Source: Corythucha ciliata (lineage: Eukaryota; Arthropoda; Insecta; Hemiptera; Tingidae). Taken from it: a stretch of DNA of 64,000 nt. A program made the position numbers and the translations under genes. The stretch spans positions 30,485,253 to 30,549,252 of the forward strand of contig CM075939.1 in the NCBI GenBank assembly GCA_038030265.1, read 5' to 3'. Of the stretch, positions 34,101-45,499 are shown in pieces (position 1 is the first letter of the stretch; each line of letters starts with the position of its first letter). A model generated the notes under the pieces. It did not search any database and was not told where the DNA came from. It saw only the letters and a list, made by a program, of their open reading frames with translations.

Positions 34101-34548
34101 AGTCGGTGCGTGGTTTGTTCAACGCACCGCACACTACCGGGAACGCCCATAACGAAGCCAAGTGATGCGCCATGTCACAGCTCACCGCTGCCTTATACTT
34201 ACTTATGGAATATTTATTTAGGTGGCAGGGACTGTTAAAATTTGCGCGTGAGTCTGCCCAGGTCATACCTCTTAGTCGAAACTCGTTGCCTGATTGTTCG
34301 ATGAAACAAACAGACAAAACCAAGAAATAGTACGGGCTCATAGCTAAATTTAAGCGTGAACCAACAACAAAACAGAGATCAAAACGTTTAACGAGGGAAT
34401 GTAATGCTTAAAAAACGTAGAATTCGGAAGTTCCCGTCACAAAAAGTTACCAACCCTCAACTTTTGTTTTGTTGGAATGAAACTAATTTTCACTGTTTTG
34501 AAAATAATAAAGTACCTACTTACACACTATACATATACATATTATGGA

Positions 34549-34620
34549 GTTATTGTGTAACCGTCTGACGCTTATACGTTATGTGACGTCACCATTAGCG
34601 TAACCGGTTTTGCCGGTGAC
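34549..34620 (+). repeat. Partial M5 MITE end
   Basis: GGAGTTATTGTGTAACCGTC, TATGTGACGTCACCATTAGC and GTAACCGG match the left end of 35182-35484. The copy is degraded and single-ended. Confidence 0.7.
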
Positions 34621-35181
34621 CATAAAATCGCTTGCATTTATGTAGTTCACATAACCAGTTTTACAGTTTATTTTGGTCAATAAAAACGCAATTATGCTTG
34701 TTAATGTAATTCTCTTACGCACTCAGCAGATCATCCAAGAGTGAGAGCCACTGCTGCTTGAGCGTATCCTGCGTCACTTTATTTTTCGTGGGGATCATCT
34801 CCTAGAACAATTGAAACAAAACTGTAATTGTAAAATTTTCTTTCTCTCGAAATTCCACTATTTTAGCAGAAAAACATCACTCGAAACGTGAGACGCCCGG
34901 CATAACTAGATGAGGACGCGGTTACTGACTAAAATTTGAATCACCCTCCCCATAAAGCGAATGTCACTTTTAAAACAGTTGCCGCTCAAAGATAGCATGA
35001 TTTTTACTCTAGGAAACGCAATATAGTTTATGAGAATGTCAATAGAGACCTCTAGCTGCTATTTAAACGCCATGTTAACTGTGAGCAACACCATGCAGCA
35101 AAGGGTTAACGAGGGAATGAAACTAATTTTTATTGTTTTGAAAATAATAAAGGTACCTTCCTGCGAACTATACATATATTA

Positions 35182-35484
35182 GGGAGTTATAGCACAACCG
35201 TCTGGCGCTTAACATTTACGGTTATGTGACGTCACCATAAGCGTAACCGGTTGTGCCGGTGGAAGAAGAGTTACTGCAATTAAGAGTGGTGCGCTATAAT
35301 AATATGAAGACATGATAGGAGCATGGATGTACTTAATTGCTTCAAATGAATTCATAAAACACCTCTCCATACTGGTCTTTAAACATGTGTGGTTAACGCT
35401 GTAACTCAAATTTTGAATGTTACGCACATTGTGACGTCACATAACAGTTAACGCTACGCGTCAAACGCTTATGCAATAACTCCC
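35182..35484. mobile_element. 303-bp MITE, family M5, TA flanks
   Basis: Left end GGGAGTTATAGCACAACCGT, right end GCTTATGCAATAACTCCC; TA on both sides (35180-35181, 35485-35486). Both subterminal regions carry the palindrome TGACGTCA within GTTATGTGACGTCACC or its complement. TA target choice suggests Tc1/mariner mobilisation. Related single ends occur at 33909, 34549 and 42034. Confidence 0.8.
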
Positions 35485-35486
35485 TA

Positions 35487-37250
35487 TTGATTTATTTATC
35501 GTTTGCGTTCGCGTTAATGGAGCCGATGCGATTCCCTATCGTCTACATTACTACTGTAAGGGTTGCACAGCAAAGGGCTTGGGCATTACATTACGCGCAG
35601 ATACTGAAGTTGGACCAGAATCCTGTTTAGGGCAGTGGGTTCGCTAACAATGAGTGCCTCTGTGTTAGGTGTAACTCTCAGGTTTGGTGGTAGGGGCCGA
35701 CAGGTGGAATACCTCATGCTCACTTTTTTGGAATAAACTAGAAGACTAGAAAGACCGGGGGAAAATATACATGTGAATTTTGATAATTTTCAACGTGATA
35801 AACTGATGCTCAGTGGAAGAGCACACACGGCATGCTCATGCACAGGCATGACTCGTAGTAATGGCGCACTAAAACAAAGAGACACATGAAAATTGCGCTT
35901 GATTAGAGCGAGGAAGGATGATTCACCGATGAAAGATATTTTAGGATTTAAGGACTCAGTTATGGGTCAAAAGGAATATGCTTCGTAATAGGTATGTATA
36001 TAAATAGGGTCGAGCTATGGAACTAAGAAAATGAAGAGCGTTTGAGGGAGGAGCGAGTGTGAAGCATACTTATGAGTTGATCTTGAATTTAAAATTTTTA
36101 CTTTCACGTGGAAAGTCATGCCATTCAAACGCTTTCGTGATGGCTTCGGTTAAAGACTGGGACTATTGCGGTTGGGGTGCATTCTTCCGGAGGAAATCCG
36201 CTCACTCTGAATTCTGAAATAATGGACTATATTTTTACTTAAGTGGACCCCTTTTCCCCGAGCGAATATTTCCGCTATATTGCCCGTTAAGAAGATCATG
36301 AACTTTCGGACTGGGCTCTCTTACTCGATTAATTTCAACTTTTCATCCCTAGTCTACTTTTGCAACCGAAGAATTTCCTAAGATCTATTTATCAAGGTGT
36401 ATTTTTCGAGCCGTTGTTCCATGAGGAGGGGAAGTGGGAGAAGCCAGAAGGGCTCATCTGTCGAGGGTGAGGTCCATGTTTAACTTTACGAGCTGTAGTA
36501 TAGTCAGTCGGTCACGAAGAGGATCGGGGTTTATCGACAAATAGGATCGGCGATCACGTTCTCCTACGTACAAAATACACAAACGTTAATTCAATGCTTT
36601 GTTGATGGACAGTTAAGATACGAACTTCACTTTCCTAGCCAAGGTTGACAGAAAAGATCCACGACGTCTAAAATAGAAGATTAAAACTTTTAATTAATCC
36701 ATAAAAGTGACCGTGAAAATATAAATAAAGAATGGTGGGAATGCCCAGGAAAATTATCGATAAAAATGATGATGAGTAGAATCATAAAAATCACAGTGCT
36801 CGTGACTGTGCAAATCAAAGGCCACTGAGGTGTTTGCCACGTAAAACTCGCTCGCTCACAAAAAATGAGAATCCAGGTTATTTTCGTTGTAATAATGTGT
36901 TTGTTTTACCAGCTCGCACACAGCCAATCAACATTACACCCCAAAGCTTCGATGAATAAAACAAAAAAAATATCCCCCAATTAAACCCTGCAAAAAGGGA
37001 GAGGAAAACGTCAGTGGGAAATGTCGCAAAATTCCCTATTTGAAAAATTCACGCGAGTTGAAGTTAAATTTGTTTATCTACAATTTTTGGCGCTACTGAT
37101 TTTTATTGATATGTATTGTACTAGAAAGAAAGTAATAAGATACGAACCAGATCAACTAAATTTACCATTATGAATACTGGCGAGATTTGTCCTAGAGAAG
37201 AACTGAATGTATCGCGTTTTAAAATAAACGCATAGATCTTCGATAGTTCT
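35487..37250. other. No gene or element recognised
   Basis: Intronic, AT-rich sequence without a defensible structure. Confidence 0.35.
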
Positions 37251-37253
37251 TAA

Positions 37254-37371
37254 AGGCCCGTTCACAAGCTCTATGTTTGTGTTGTGTGGTGTCTATGCAA
37301 CCTATAAAAATGCTTCATTTTTCGAGGGAATAGTTTGGCTGCATAGACTCCACAGAACGTAAACATTTCCT
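37254..37371. mobile_element. MITE, family M1, copy 3 (3'-damaged)
   Basis: The left end AGGCCCGTTCACAAGCTCTA is intact after TAA (37251-37253), with the internal landmark TTCATTTTTCGAGGGAATA. The right end stops at CAGAACGTAAACAT, so the terminal inverted repeat is lost. Confidence 0.8.
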
Positions 37372-37837
37372 CCTTTCTCTATGTAACGCTGCACTTTCCT
37401 ACCTCCATAAAAACCCTTTAAATGAATCAAATTGATCGAATCGAAGGGGACGGGCTGCCCCCGCTAGCTGTGCCCGCTGGCGCTATAAGTACATCAGTAT
37501 TCAGTAGGTAGACTTTGAAATGTTTAAATCGCTACTACGTCTTTCTGCAGTTCCTGTCTAGTGTCTACTCCTCATTTCAGCTGAATTGAACGTTTATGGT
37601 AAGGATTTTTGAAAAATAAGAGCATAAGAGTTTCTCTCGGCATGAGGGATCCTCCTTGCCATCATACCTTCCAGGGCCCTATTGCACAATGTTTTATTAG
37701 CTAATATTACAGCTGTTTTATTAGCTAATATTAGCTATTGGCGATTGTAGCTATCACTAGCTGCGCTAGTGTCGTGTGATAATGAAACCGGTACTCCCTA
37801 CAAATGTTAAATGATAACAAGTTTCGTGTTTTTTTAA

Positions 37838-37974
37838 AGGCCCGTTCACAAGCTCTATGTTTGTGTTGTGTGGTGTCGATGAAACCTATCAAAATGCTTC
37901 ATTTTTCGAGGGAATAAATTTGTTTGGTTGCATAGACTCCACACAACGCAAACATAGAGCTTGTGAACGGGCCT
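37838..37974. mobile_element. 137-bp MITE, family M1, copy 2
   Basis: Ends AGGCCCGTTCACAAGCTCTA and AGCTTGTGAACGGGCCT, TAA flanks at 37835-37837 and 37975-37977. It is nested within the 37674-38733 transposon, directly after the zinc-finger remnant read on the minus strand. Confidence 0.85.
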
Positions 37975-37977
37975 TAA

Positions 37978-38317
37978 AGTGTTTTTTCGTGGTCAACGTC
38001 CGTAACATAATGGGAAAAAAGTAGTCAGTTGGCCTAAAGTGACGAGAACAGAAGAACGTGGTTTCTGATACATTTAAACTCAAACGTCAAGCAAGCTCCC
38101 AAGCCTTTCGGCAGTCGACTTTCTCCCAACACTGGGCTAATTGATAGCTGATACCGTTGAACCTCAATTTTTGGGAAACAATGGAATTACATTGTGCCAG
38201 TTGTGTCTCGGTTACGACGGGAAGATCAACAAAAGACACAGTAGTTTTCTCTGGATTCACCCTTGAGAGACATATCACGAGCGCCTTATCTTTCTTTATT
38301 GGTACTCGCCAGCTCAC
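37978..38317 (-). pseudogene. THAP-type zinc-finger remnant
   Basis: The minus strand reads RKAWELA, an in-frame stop at 38087-38089, then RLSLNVSETTFFCSRHFRPT and DYFFP. The Trp, the CSRHF pair (the last Cys and His of a C2CH finger) and the following D-Y/F match the second half of a THAP DNA-binding domain. The N-terminal Cys pair and the AVPTIF box are not clear. An internal stop and the MITE insertion at the 3' side make it a pseudogene. The upstream frame from 38317 (with KTTVSFVDLP) may be its beginning, with an expanded spacer. Identification rests on a short segment. Confidence 0.5.
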
Positions 38318-39558
38318 CGTTTCGTTTTAGTGCTCTGAGAACGGCATGGGTTCAGCAAAATGGTCGAAAACGTTTTTGAATCCGTGTTTTCGAAATTTCT
38401 TGCTTCTTTTGAAAGTTTCTGTACGGGTGTACTGCGCACCTGCATAACCGTTTTGTTTTCTTGATTCGATGATGCCAAAGGTACAATATCGAGGCCTCCT
38501 CGTCACCGTCGGATTATTTAGCCGTAATTCACAGTAAAAAAGTGTCACTGACCAACATTTTTGATACATGAACTTCCTCATTGTAGAAAACCTTTGTTGT
38601 AGTTTGTTGTCAAACGACAACAACAAATCACATGGAGTACCGGACTCAATGCTTCTCTGAAATGCCGCCAGACATCGAATCCCTTAACTACAATCGCCAA
38701 TATTATTAGCTAATAAAACATTGTGCAATAGGGCCCAGAGAGGCGCTTTTGTATTGTATTGCTCACTCAGAAGTCAACGCACGTTGAGTCCCCTCGCGCA
38801 AAAGGACTCAATTGAGTGGTTCTCGTCAACCGTGAGTCCCCCCTCTTTCCTCCTCGTGCCTTCTTTTGCCATTGAACCTCCTGTCACTGAGAAAAAAAAT
38901 GGGCGGGGTATGCGCAGTCTCAAAAACTCTTTATTTTCGTATTAATTGAATTAATAAATAGTAGGTATATTGTTAGAAATAATAGCTAAAATGCCCTGAT
39001 ATCATAAAGGAACAGTTTTCATAGCCACATTTCGCCTTGAGACCTCATCCTGCAAAAACCAGTCTCTGTAGTCGCAAAGATTCTTCTTCATTGTCTCTGC
39101 AAGTCATTAAACTCCATATAAATTGGTCGTTAAACTTTCTCTTAACTATTGTTTAATATTTACCGTTAATCTCAGCTATAGACTCCCCGGAGCCACCATA
39201 ATCTCTCGGAACACATTTGGGGTTCAAAGAGGCTAGAAGCGTGTCATTTTTTGAGTGAACCACGAACTGTAAGATCAATAGACTACTTTTTATTTACCTA
39301 TTAATTTTTAGATTATTTGAAAGTAGAGTCGTGAACTCACAAGATCTCGAGTGCTTGGCTTTAAGGATTTATTGACAAAATCTAGTAGTTTCCGAAGAAC
39401 CGCACTGGCATTAACGTAATGGGTGGTTCTGAGTAAGTTAGCCGATGCTTCCTACCAAAACGAGAAACGCTCTTTAGTGCTAGGCTTTGCTATTGTATTT
39501 CTGTAGATCATCTACCTACCTCTATGTATTTGATGACTGCTCTTGTGTCGCCTAGAGG

Positions 39559-40692
39559 AATTCTAAGAAACTGGGAAAAAGACAAGTTGTGGAAGTCCAA
39601 AATAGCGACGAAACCCGGCGAGGAACCTTCAAGTGCGCTAATTATATCGAGAATCATCAAAAAAAATTTTGCCAGGCCTCGGAAATCCCAGTTTTTGCCT
39701 TCGATCGGTAGCACTCTGAGGGCGAATACAGTGCTTCCTGTCACTGGGTCACGATCAGGCATTATTCCAACTTGTCTGTCGAAAATTGTATATTAATAAT
39801 TTAATTTCTAGTGTTTGATTAGTTATTACAAGTATTTCATCGCGTTCTGAATTTTATCACTCTCCACGTCTCTGTTGGTGAAAAACTGCGGCAATTGCAC
39901 TCTCATGCTACAGTTTAGTTCTATAACTTCTTTTGTGTACTGAGGATTGTAGCCGCAAGCTCTCAAAAATATGATTATTTGGTTCTCTATAAAAATACGA
40001 CCTCACAATTATTAATCATTCGGATTCAATTAATTAATTGGAAGGACTTACCACAATGTGGAGAAAGGTGGGGCTGTTTTTCCAACCAATTCTTGATTTT
40101 GTCCACGTCGTTTTTGTTGAGTCTACTATCCCTTTTGTACTCTTCTTCTACGCTCACTTTGTAGTACTGGGGTTTGTTCATTTCAATTGTTGTTTTATTA
40201 CAACACTGCTACTTCGAGCCTCGGATTTGATTAAAAACTGCCAAATGGTCTTTTCACGACGCCACCAACAACACATTCGACATTTCTCGGGTACCCGAAA
40301 TTGGCCTAAAAAGACGCTTCTTTACTGCCCTCGGCGGGTTCCCTTGTCGAGCACTGTAGCGATGAAAACCACCGAATATTACTTTTCAACTGATCAATAA
40401 AACTTCATCTTTACTTACTATGTAGTGATTGAGGCTTGATCACTTTTCTCGTACTGATGAGTTCCTCTTATGACTACTGATATTAATACAGCCTTAAAGT
40501 GGAAAAACAATGAACTTCGCAGTGTGAGAAAATACAAGAAGGACGTTTGCCCTCGGTTTTTTGTTTTCCTTTTTGTCATGAACATGAATAATATTTTTGT
40601 AAATTAGCCTGCACACTTGAAGGTTTCTGGACGGGCGTCGTCGCTATTTTGGACTTCCAAATATAATATTTTTCCCATTTTCTCAGAATTCA
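39559..40692. repeat. Long inverted repeat, arms ~150 bp
   Basis: The left arm (39559-39720) holds GAATTCTAAGAAACTGGGAA, GGAAGTCCAAAATAGCGACG and ACCTTCAAGTG..GCTAATT. The right arm (40540-40692) holds the complements, including CGTCGCTATTTTGGACTTCC. It is diverged and interrupted. The frames inside (39508-39796, 40038-40400) show no recognisable domain and overlap on both strands. Confidence 0.6.
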
Positions 40693-41329
40693 GAATTTAG
40701 TAAACAAACTGGAATCTTCAAAGATGTACGGCGGAATTGCGTACAAGTGTCCAAGATTATCCTGCCAATTAAAGATAACTACTTGAATTCACACGGTATT
40801 TAGCTGAATTTTTAATTATTTCAACGAAATTTGCTTTGAATTATAATAATTAATACCGCTTTACATTGATAAATAATTAATTATTGTTAATTAGTCCTAC
40901 CATGATCGGATTTCACGAGAGTGACTGAAAACATTGTATATTTTTCACGTGTTCCTCATTTACCACATACTACTTGAACTTCCTTACTATTTTTCGTAGA
41001 ACTTTGGCAGGAGCATTAAAGGAAAGACAATCGATACTGGAAATGTTGGGATGTTGCATAGTGTGGGAACCTCTGGTGGGTAATGGCTATGAATCTTCTC
41101 CCCCTCTAGTAGTTCGAGAGAAGCCTTGCCTCAGAGGGAAGTAAATTTCACTATGAATTGTCCGATGATAAAGGGTTTAGCTAACGGTAATTGTGAGTGG
41201 GTTTATTAGAAATAATCGCCCCTTGAGTCTTCAGAACAGTTTCCTTGTAGTTTCGGTACCCATTCCGGTCTGTCTATAGAATGAAATACTCGTACACTTA
41301 ATGGATCTTTTTTAAAGCGTATCCAACGT

Positions 41330-41453
41330 AACTGATTGTAAGATGAAGATTTTGAGCAGTCGATCGTCCATGCCCATAACATTTACTGGCAAACTGATTG
41401 TAAGATGAAGATTTTGAGCAATCGATCGTCAATGCCTATAACATTTACTGGCA
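41330..41453 (+). repeat. 62-bp tandem duplication
   Basis: AACTGATTGTAAGATGAAGA through ACATTTACTGGCA occurs twice in a row (41330-41391, 41392-41453) with only a few substitutions, so it is a recent local duplication. Confidence 0.9.
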
Positions 41454-41499
41454 TTTATTGGCATGCAACAATTTTGACTTGGAGCAATTTTTTTATTAT

Positions 41500-42550
41500 A
41501 TCTTCCATATCGCTCGACCAATCGTTTTCATAGTTCAGGGGTACATCCAGGGATGAAGATACAACTTTTGAGCCGCCGCTCATCCAGATCTGTCGATAAA
41601 TAATCACCAGAGGACGGACGATGAATTATGGCAGACGCCACGCTTAGTATCAATTTAAGGCGTCCAGTCCAGGAACACCAAGATGAAGATGCGATTTTTA
41701 TTCATTTCATTACCTACGGGATCGTGGAAGTAAAAAGTTGCAATTCGCTTTTCAAACACCTACATTTAATTCCCTAAGAACACAATCACTGCGATAATAA
41801 TTATAATAGTATAAGAAACATTTTAAGGACTATTTTGTAATGACTGAATACTGTTAAAAACTTCCACCAGCCTATCTTACAAATACTGAACTGAGCTGTG
41901 ATAATCACGAATTAAGGATTGAACTGGATTTTCTGCATGTGACTTCTACGTTCGCAAAGCGACGCCGTCGCAGATCTGGGACTGAAACAAAGCCCACAGA
42001 GCAATTGATTACGGTAGTATTGTTGACAATAGTAGGGAGTTATTGCATAAGCGTTTGATGCTTAACGCTAACGGTTATGTGGCCACGGTTAACGGGTTAT
42101 GTGACGGTAGTGTGAAAATCCAGTTCAATACTTAATTCGTGATTATCACAGCTCAGTTTGGTATTTGTGAGATAGGCTAGTGGAGGTTTTAACAATATTT
42201 GGTCCTTACGTTCACCAAAATAGTCCTTAAATTGCTTAGTAAATATTATTTGTGGTTTCTGTTCTTCGGGAATTAAATGAATTTGAAAAGCAAATGGTTT
42301 TTTACTTACATGATCCAGTATAGAGAAGGAGGTTTGCGCTAACTAATTAAAGAAACAAACAAACAAAAAATGTTTTGAGCTGACAACCAATTTGTGTTCC
42401 TGGACCTCCTAAGAGTCCTTAAAATTGATATTCGGCATAGCGTCTGTCGTCCGTCCTCTGGTTTTCTAGCGAGTCTGATTTGCAAAAAAAGTTGTTTGTT
42501 CAGCACAAACGTTCACACTTGAGATCAAACGATTGGTGTGAAAGTTTTCC
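41500..42550. repeat. Palindromic element, ~1 kb
   Basis: Nested arm matches: CCAGAGGACGGACGA versus TCGTCCGTCCTCTGG, CAGGAACAC versus GTGTTCCTGGAC, TTTAATTCCC versus GGGAATTAAATG, GCCTATCTTACAAATACTGA versus TTTGTGAGATAGGC, and TAATCACGAATTAAG versus CTTAATTCGTGATTA. Arms are about 400 bp and imperfect. The centre holds a piece of an M5 MITE end (42034-42110). It is non-coding. Confidence 0.7.
42034..42110 (+). repeat. M5 MITE end fragment inside palindrome
   Basis: AGGGAGTTATTGCATAAGCG followed by GCTTAACGCTAACGGTTATG, in the loop region of the 41500-42550 palindrome. Confidence 0.6.
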
Positions 42551-43439
42551 ATCTTGGTAAAGCGGTGAAGCGGCCTGCCTCGGAAAATTGAAACTGACTA
42601 CACCTAATCAAACATAAATTTTCCCAACTGAAACTAAAAACGGTCTGGGAACAGTAAACGTTACCCTCCCTCCATCGGTAACAACAATTAGTTTATTGGA
42701 CTATATGTCGTTTTCTGAGGCATAATTGACAGCTTTCGTAGATTGAAAAGCTTCAGCGACAGTTTACAGGCAAGTGGTGAAGAGTGTTTGAATGACAGTC
42801 GGTAAAAGGTAAACTGTAAGTTTCCAGTCTGCTTCTAGGATGAAACTGGTTTTTTCAAGTCCGATTCTAGGAACGACTTACCAGAATCCAGGCTGAATCA
42901 TTGCAATCATTGAAGTGGTGAATAGTCTTATGCTATGTTTCCCTTATGTGCCTTTTTGCGTGCATCATGACTGTGCACGGTGAGTTGAAATCGAGGAATG
43001 CACGATTGCATGCCTCAAGAAGTTAAAAGGAGGGAGGTGCATGTAGCGCAAGGTGGATTGACAGGAAATCTAAAGCTATAAATGTCTTCTCTTGTGCCTG
43101 TTCGCGTACGTCGGAGGCTGGAAGTGTCAAGACCTCAAAACTCAGGCTTTGAGCTGTATCCAATGACATATACTGAATCTATGCTCGCGAGGCTCTTTGA
43201 TTGGCCATGGCTCAAAGTCTTGGCTGTCACAGCTCGCTTGTATGTAAAGCTGTGAACTCTGACGAATCCGCTTAAAACAACAAACGCACGCTTTCCAATT
43301 ATGAAGGAGGAACAAGTGGAGGGAACGAAAGGCTTTTTAAAAGTAGAATTGTGTGAATTGTACGCCTGCTGTTATCATTCACAATGAGGACGGGAGGGGG
43401 TTTTTTTCACTGATCAAGCATAAAATTGTCAATATTTTG

Positions 43440-43862
43440 TAGAGTCACAAGCCAATAACAATTAATAATGTACTAGGTCCAGCGCAAAGACGGTTGGGAC
43501 TGCTTGTGACGTAGGTGAAGTACAGTAATGGCCGAAGATCTGCGTCACCTATAGAAAGTTTAATCACCTTGGTGTGTGGTAATGGCAACCGACTTCACCA
43601 AGGTGACTAAACTTTACTATAGGTACCACAGATTGGAGACTGACGTCACCAGCAGTCCTTTGCTCCCGATTGCTCACCCTAGAGCAGCAGAGCAAGTTAA
43701 TTTTGAAATTGAAGTTTATGATTTCTCAAAAGTCACAACCCAATAACAATTAATGATGTACTGGGTCCAGCGCAAAGGCGGACGGGACTGCTCGTGACGT
43801 AGGTGAAGGACAGTAATGGCCGAAGATCTGCGGCACCTATAGAAAGTTTAGTCACCTTGGGC
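43440..43862 (+). repeat. Repeat R2, two uninterrupted copies and a foldback
   Basis: 43440-43575 and 43671-43862 both carry AATGTACT.GGTCCAGCGCA or GATGTACTGGGTCCAGCGCA, then TGACGTAGGTGAAG. Both show the M3 target octamer once (CTTGTGAC at 43503-43510, CTCGTGAC at 43791-43798). Between them, 43600-43665 is an inverted partial copy (TTCACCAAGGTGACTAAACT, then CTGACGTCACCAGCAGTCC), so 43495-43665 can fold back. This is the pre-insertion state of the copy at 16847-17372. Confidence 0.8.
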
Positions 43863-44794
43863 TTCACGAAAAATGCGTTTCACTCCCCCCACTTGTTCCT
43901 ATCTCCATGTTTCCAATGAAAGTGGTTACTATGGTCTATATGGTAGCAATAGATTGTCAATAAAATATTCGGCTACGGCTACTATGCATGCGATTTATGA
44001 CGAAAAATTATTCTAATGAGTTCATCCGAAATCCTTGTCAGTGGCGAAGCGTGCCTTATTTTTATGTCTAAGCAACCCCCCCCCCTCATCATGTATGGTT
44101 GGAAGAAGGCTTATTATGGCCCGGGGGTACCGAACATTTATCTGTTTGCTGCACATAAAATATAACTCATCCCCATAGAGATCATAAGTTATTTTCGACG
44201 TCAGATTTCACGAGATTAGCGTGAGACTTCACATAGGTTATCGAGAACCAACTGTTGAACTTGATCATTTTCGGTCTAATGTAACCGTTTTTCGCTTACG
44301 TACCTGCCGAGTGAAGCAAAACTCGATCAATGGGGTCTAAACTGTACCCGACCCAACTATTTAAACAAAAACGGTCGAGTATTTTCCCATCAGAAATCGA
44401 CAGACCGACATTCTGCTGAAATAATGTAAATTCATAGTTTTAGGGTCGAACTGTTACTCGAAGTTAGGCTTTTGGACGTACGGACTAACCATGAGTCCAA
44501 TACTATCTCATTGTTAAAAACTACCCCACAATAATAATAGTTTTTGTCAATTACAGCCATAACTAGTGAACTATTAATTTATATTTAATACACGCTTTTA
44601 AAGAGAATGCTAAAAATCATAAGTGTCTGGTTTGCAACTGTAAGCAATGCTTACACTGCTTACATAGACGCTTCACCCCTGATCCTTGTCAGAACGTTGT
44701 TAGTGCCCAGCCAAGTTGAACGAGCTTGAACTGTGTTTTTACGACAGTCCTTTGTTTAAGTTTCAACTTAATAGCTGATGCACGAGACCGATAC

Positions 44795-44885
44795 TTACGG
44801 ATCTCGGTCTCGTTCATTCGGAAGATGATCTCGGTCTCGTCTCGAAAGTCTCGGTCTCGTCTCGAAATTCTCGGTCTCTTCGGTG
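44795..44885 (-). repeat. Short GAGACCGAGA-type tandem array
   Basis: Imperfect repeats of about 22 bp containing CTCGGTCTCGTCTCGAAA; roughly four to five units. A 35-bp-scale inverted motif (TTCATTTTATTGG / CCAATAAAATTCAAATG) follows at about 44920-44960. Confidence 0.7.
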
Positions 44886-45499
44886 TTTGAAACTTGTTCG
44901 GAGCAGAGTTTCCATAGGACCAGCCAATAAAATTCAAATGTATTTCATTTTATTGGTGGGTCTATAGCAACTCAGCTCCAAAATGCTCCAAACACTTTGG
45001 TGGAACAGACCTATTGTAACTCCTGTTATTCCAAACCTGAGGAGCAAAATTCTCACCTGGTGTATGTAGACCAGTTTATAGGAAATGAGTCTACGGTAGC
45101 CGGAGTAAATCGGCCAGGTTCTTAGCTGTAATATCAGACGAATTGAATAGAAAAAAATGTATTTCCTGTCGGCATATAATTTACACTTAATACACACAAA
45201 AAAGTATAAAGAAACCCCAAGGTTCTCATTACGAATATAGTATTATACATTATAGATATCACATAAAAGGAGCTTGCATTTACATATTGATATACGTAGT
45301 ACAAAGAGCCGAAATAGGGGAGACATTTCGAAAACTTGTCTCACAAATGCTATGCTATGGGAGGATGCTATGGGTTTGTAACATAAAAGGAATCGAATGA
45401 ATTGACAAAATTAGGCACCAAGCACACACGCACGCCACGTTGGAACTCCGACGAGAAAAAGACTGAGTGATGATGAGGAAGGGCTCGGAACTAATAGGA

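Larger units (their letters stand above)
37674..38733. mobile_element. TIR DNA transposon with THAP-like remnant
   Basis: The left end GGGCCCTATTGCACAATGTT, then TTATTAGCTAATATTA and GGCGATTGTAG, is mirrored at 38689-38733. The left copy has an extra internal duplication of TTTTATTAGCTAATATTA. About 1.06 kb between the ends includes a minus-strand zinc-finger remnant and a nested M1 MITE. A TIR element carrying a THAP-type zinc finger would suit a P-element-like transposon, whose transposases have an N-terminal THAP domain. No flanking duplication was resolved and most of a transposase is absent. Confidence 0.6.

Noticed and set aside
38327..38626. 99-codon minus frame inside the THAP-bearing element
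   Set aside because: It could be transposase remnant, but no motif supports this, so it was not listed as a gene.
39508..39796. Opposed frames of 84-90 codons
   Set aside because: They overlap on opposite strands within an inverted-repeat arm, and no domain was recognised.
40038..40400. 120-codon plus frame
   Set aside because: Rich in F/V/L with no recognisable fold; lies inside a diverged long inverted repeat.
41330..41453. CRISPR-like array
   Set aside because: Only two adjacent full-length units with no spacers, in eukaryotic DNA; it is a tandem duplication.
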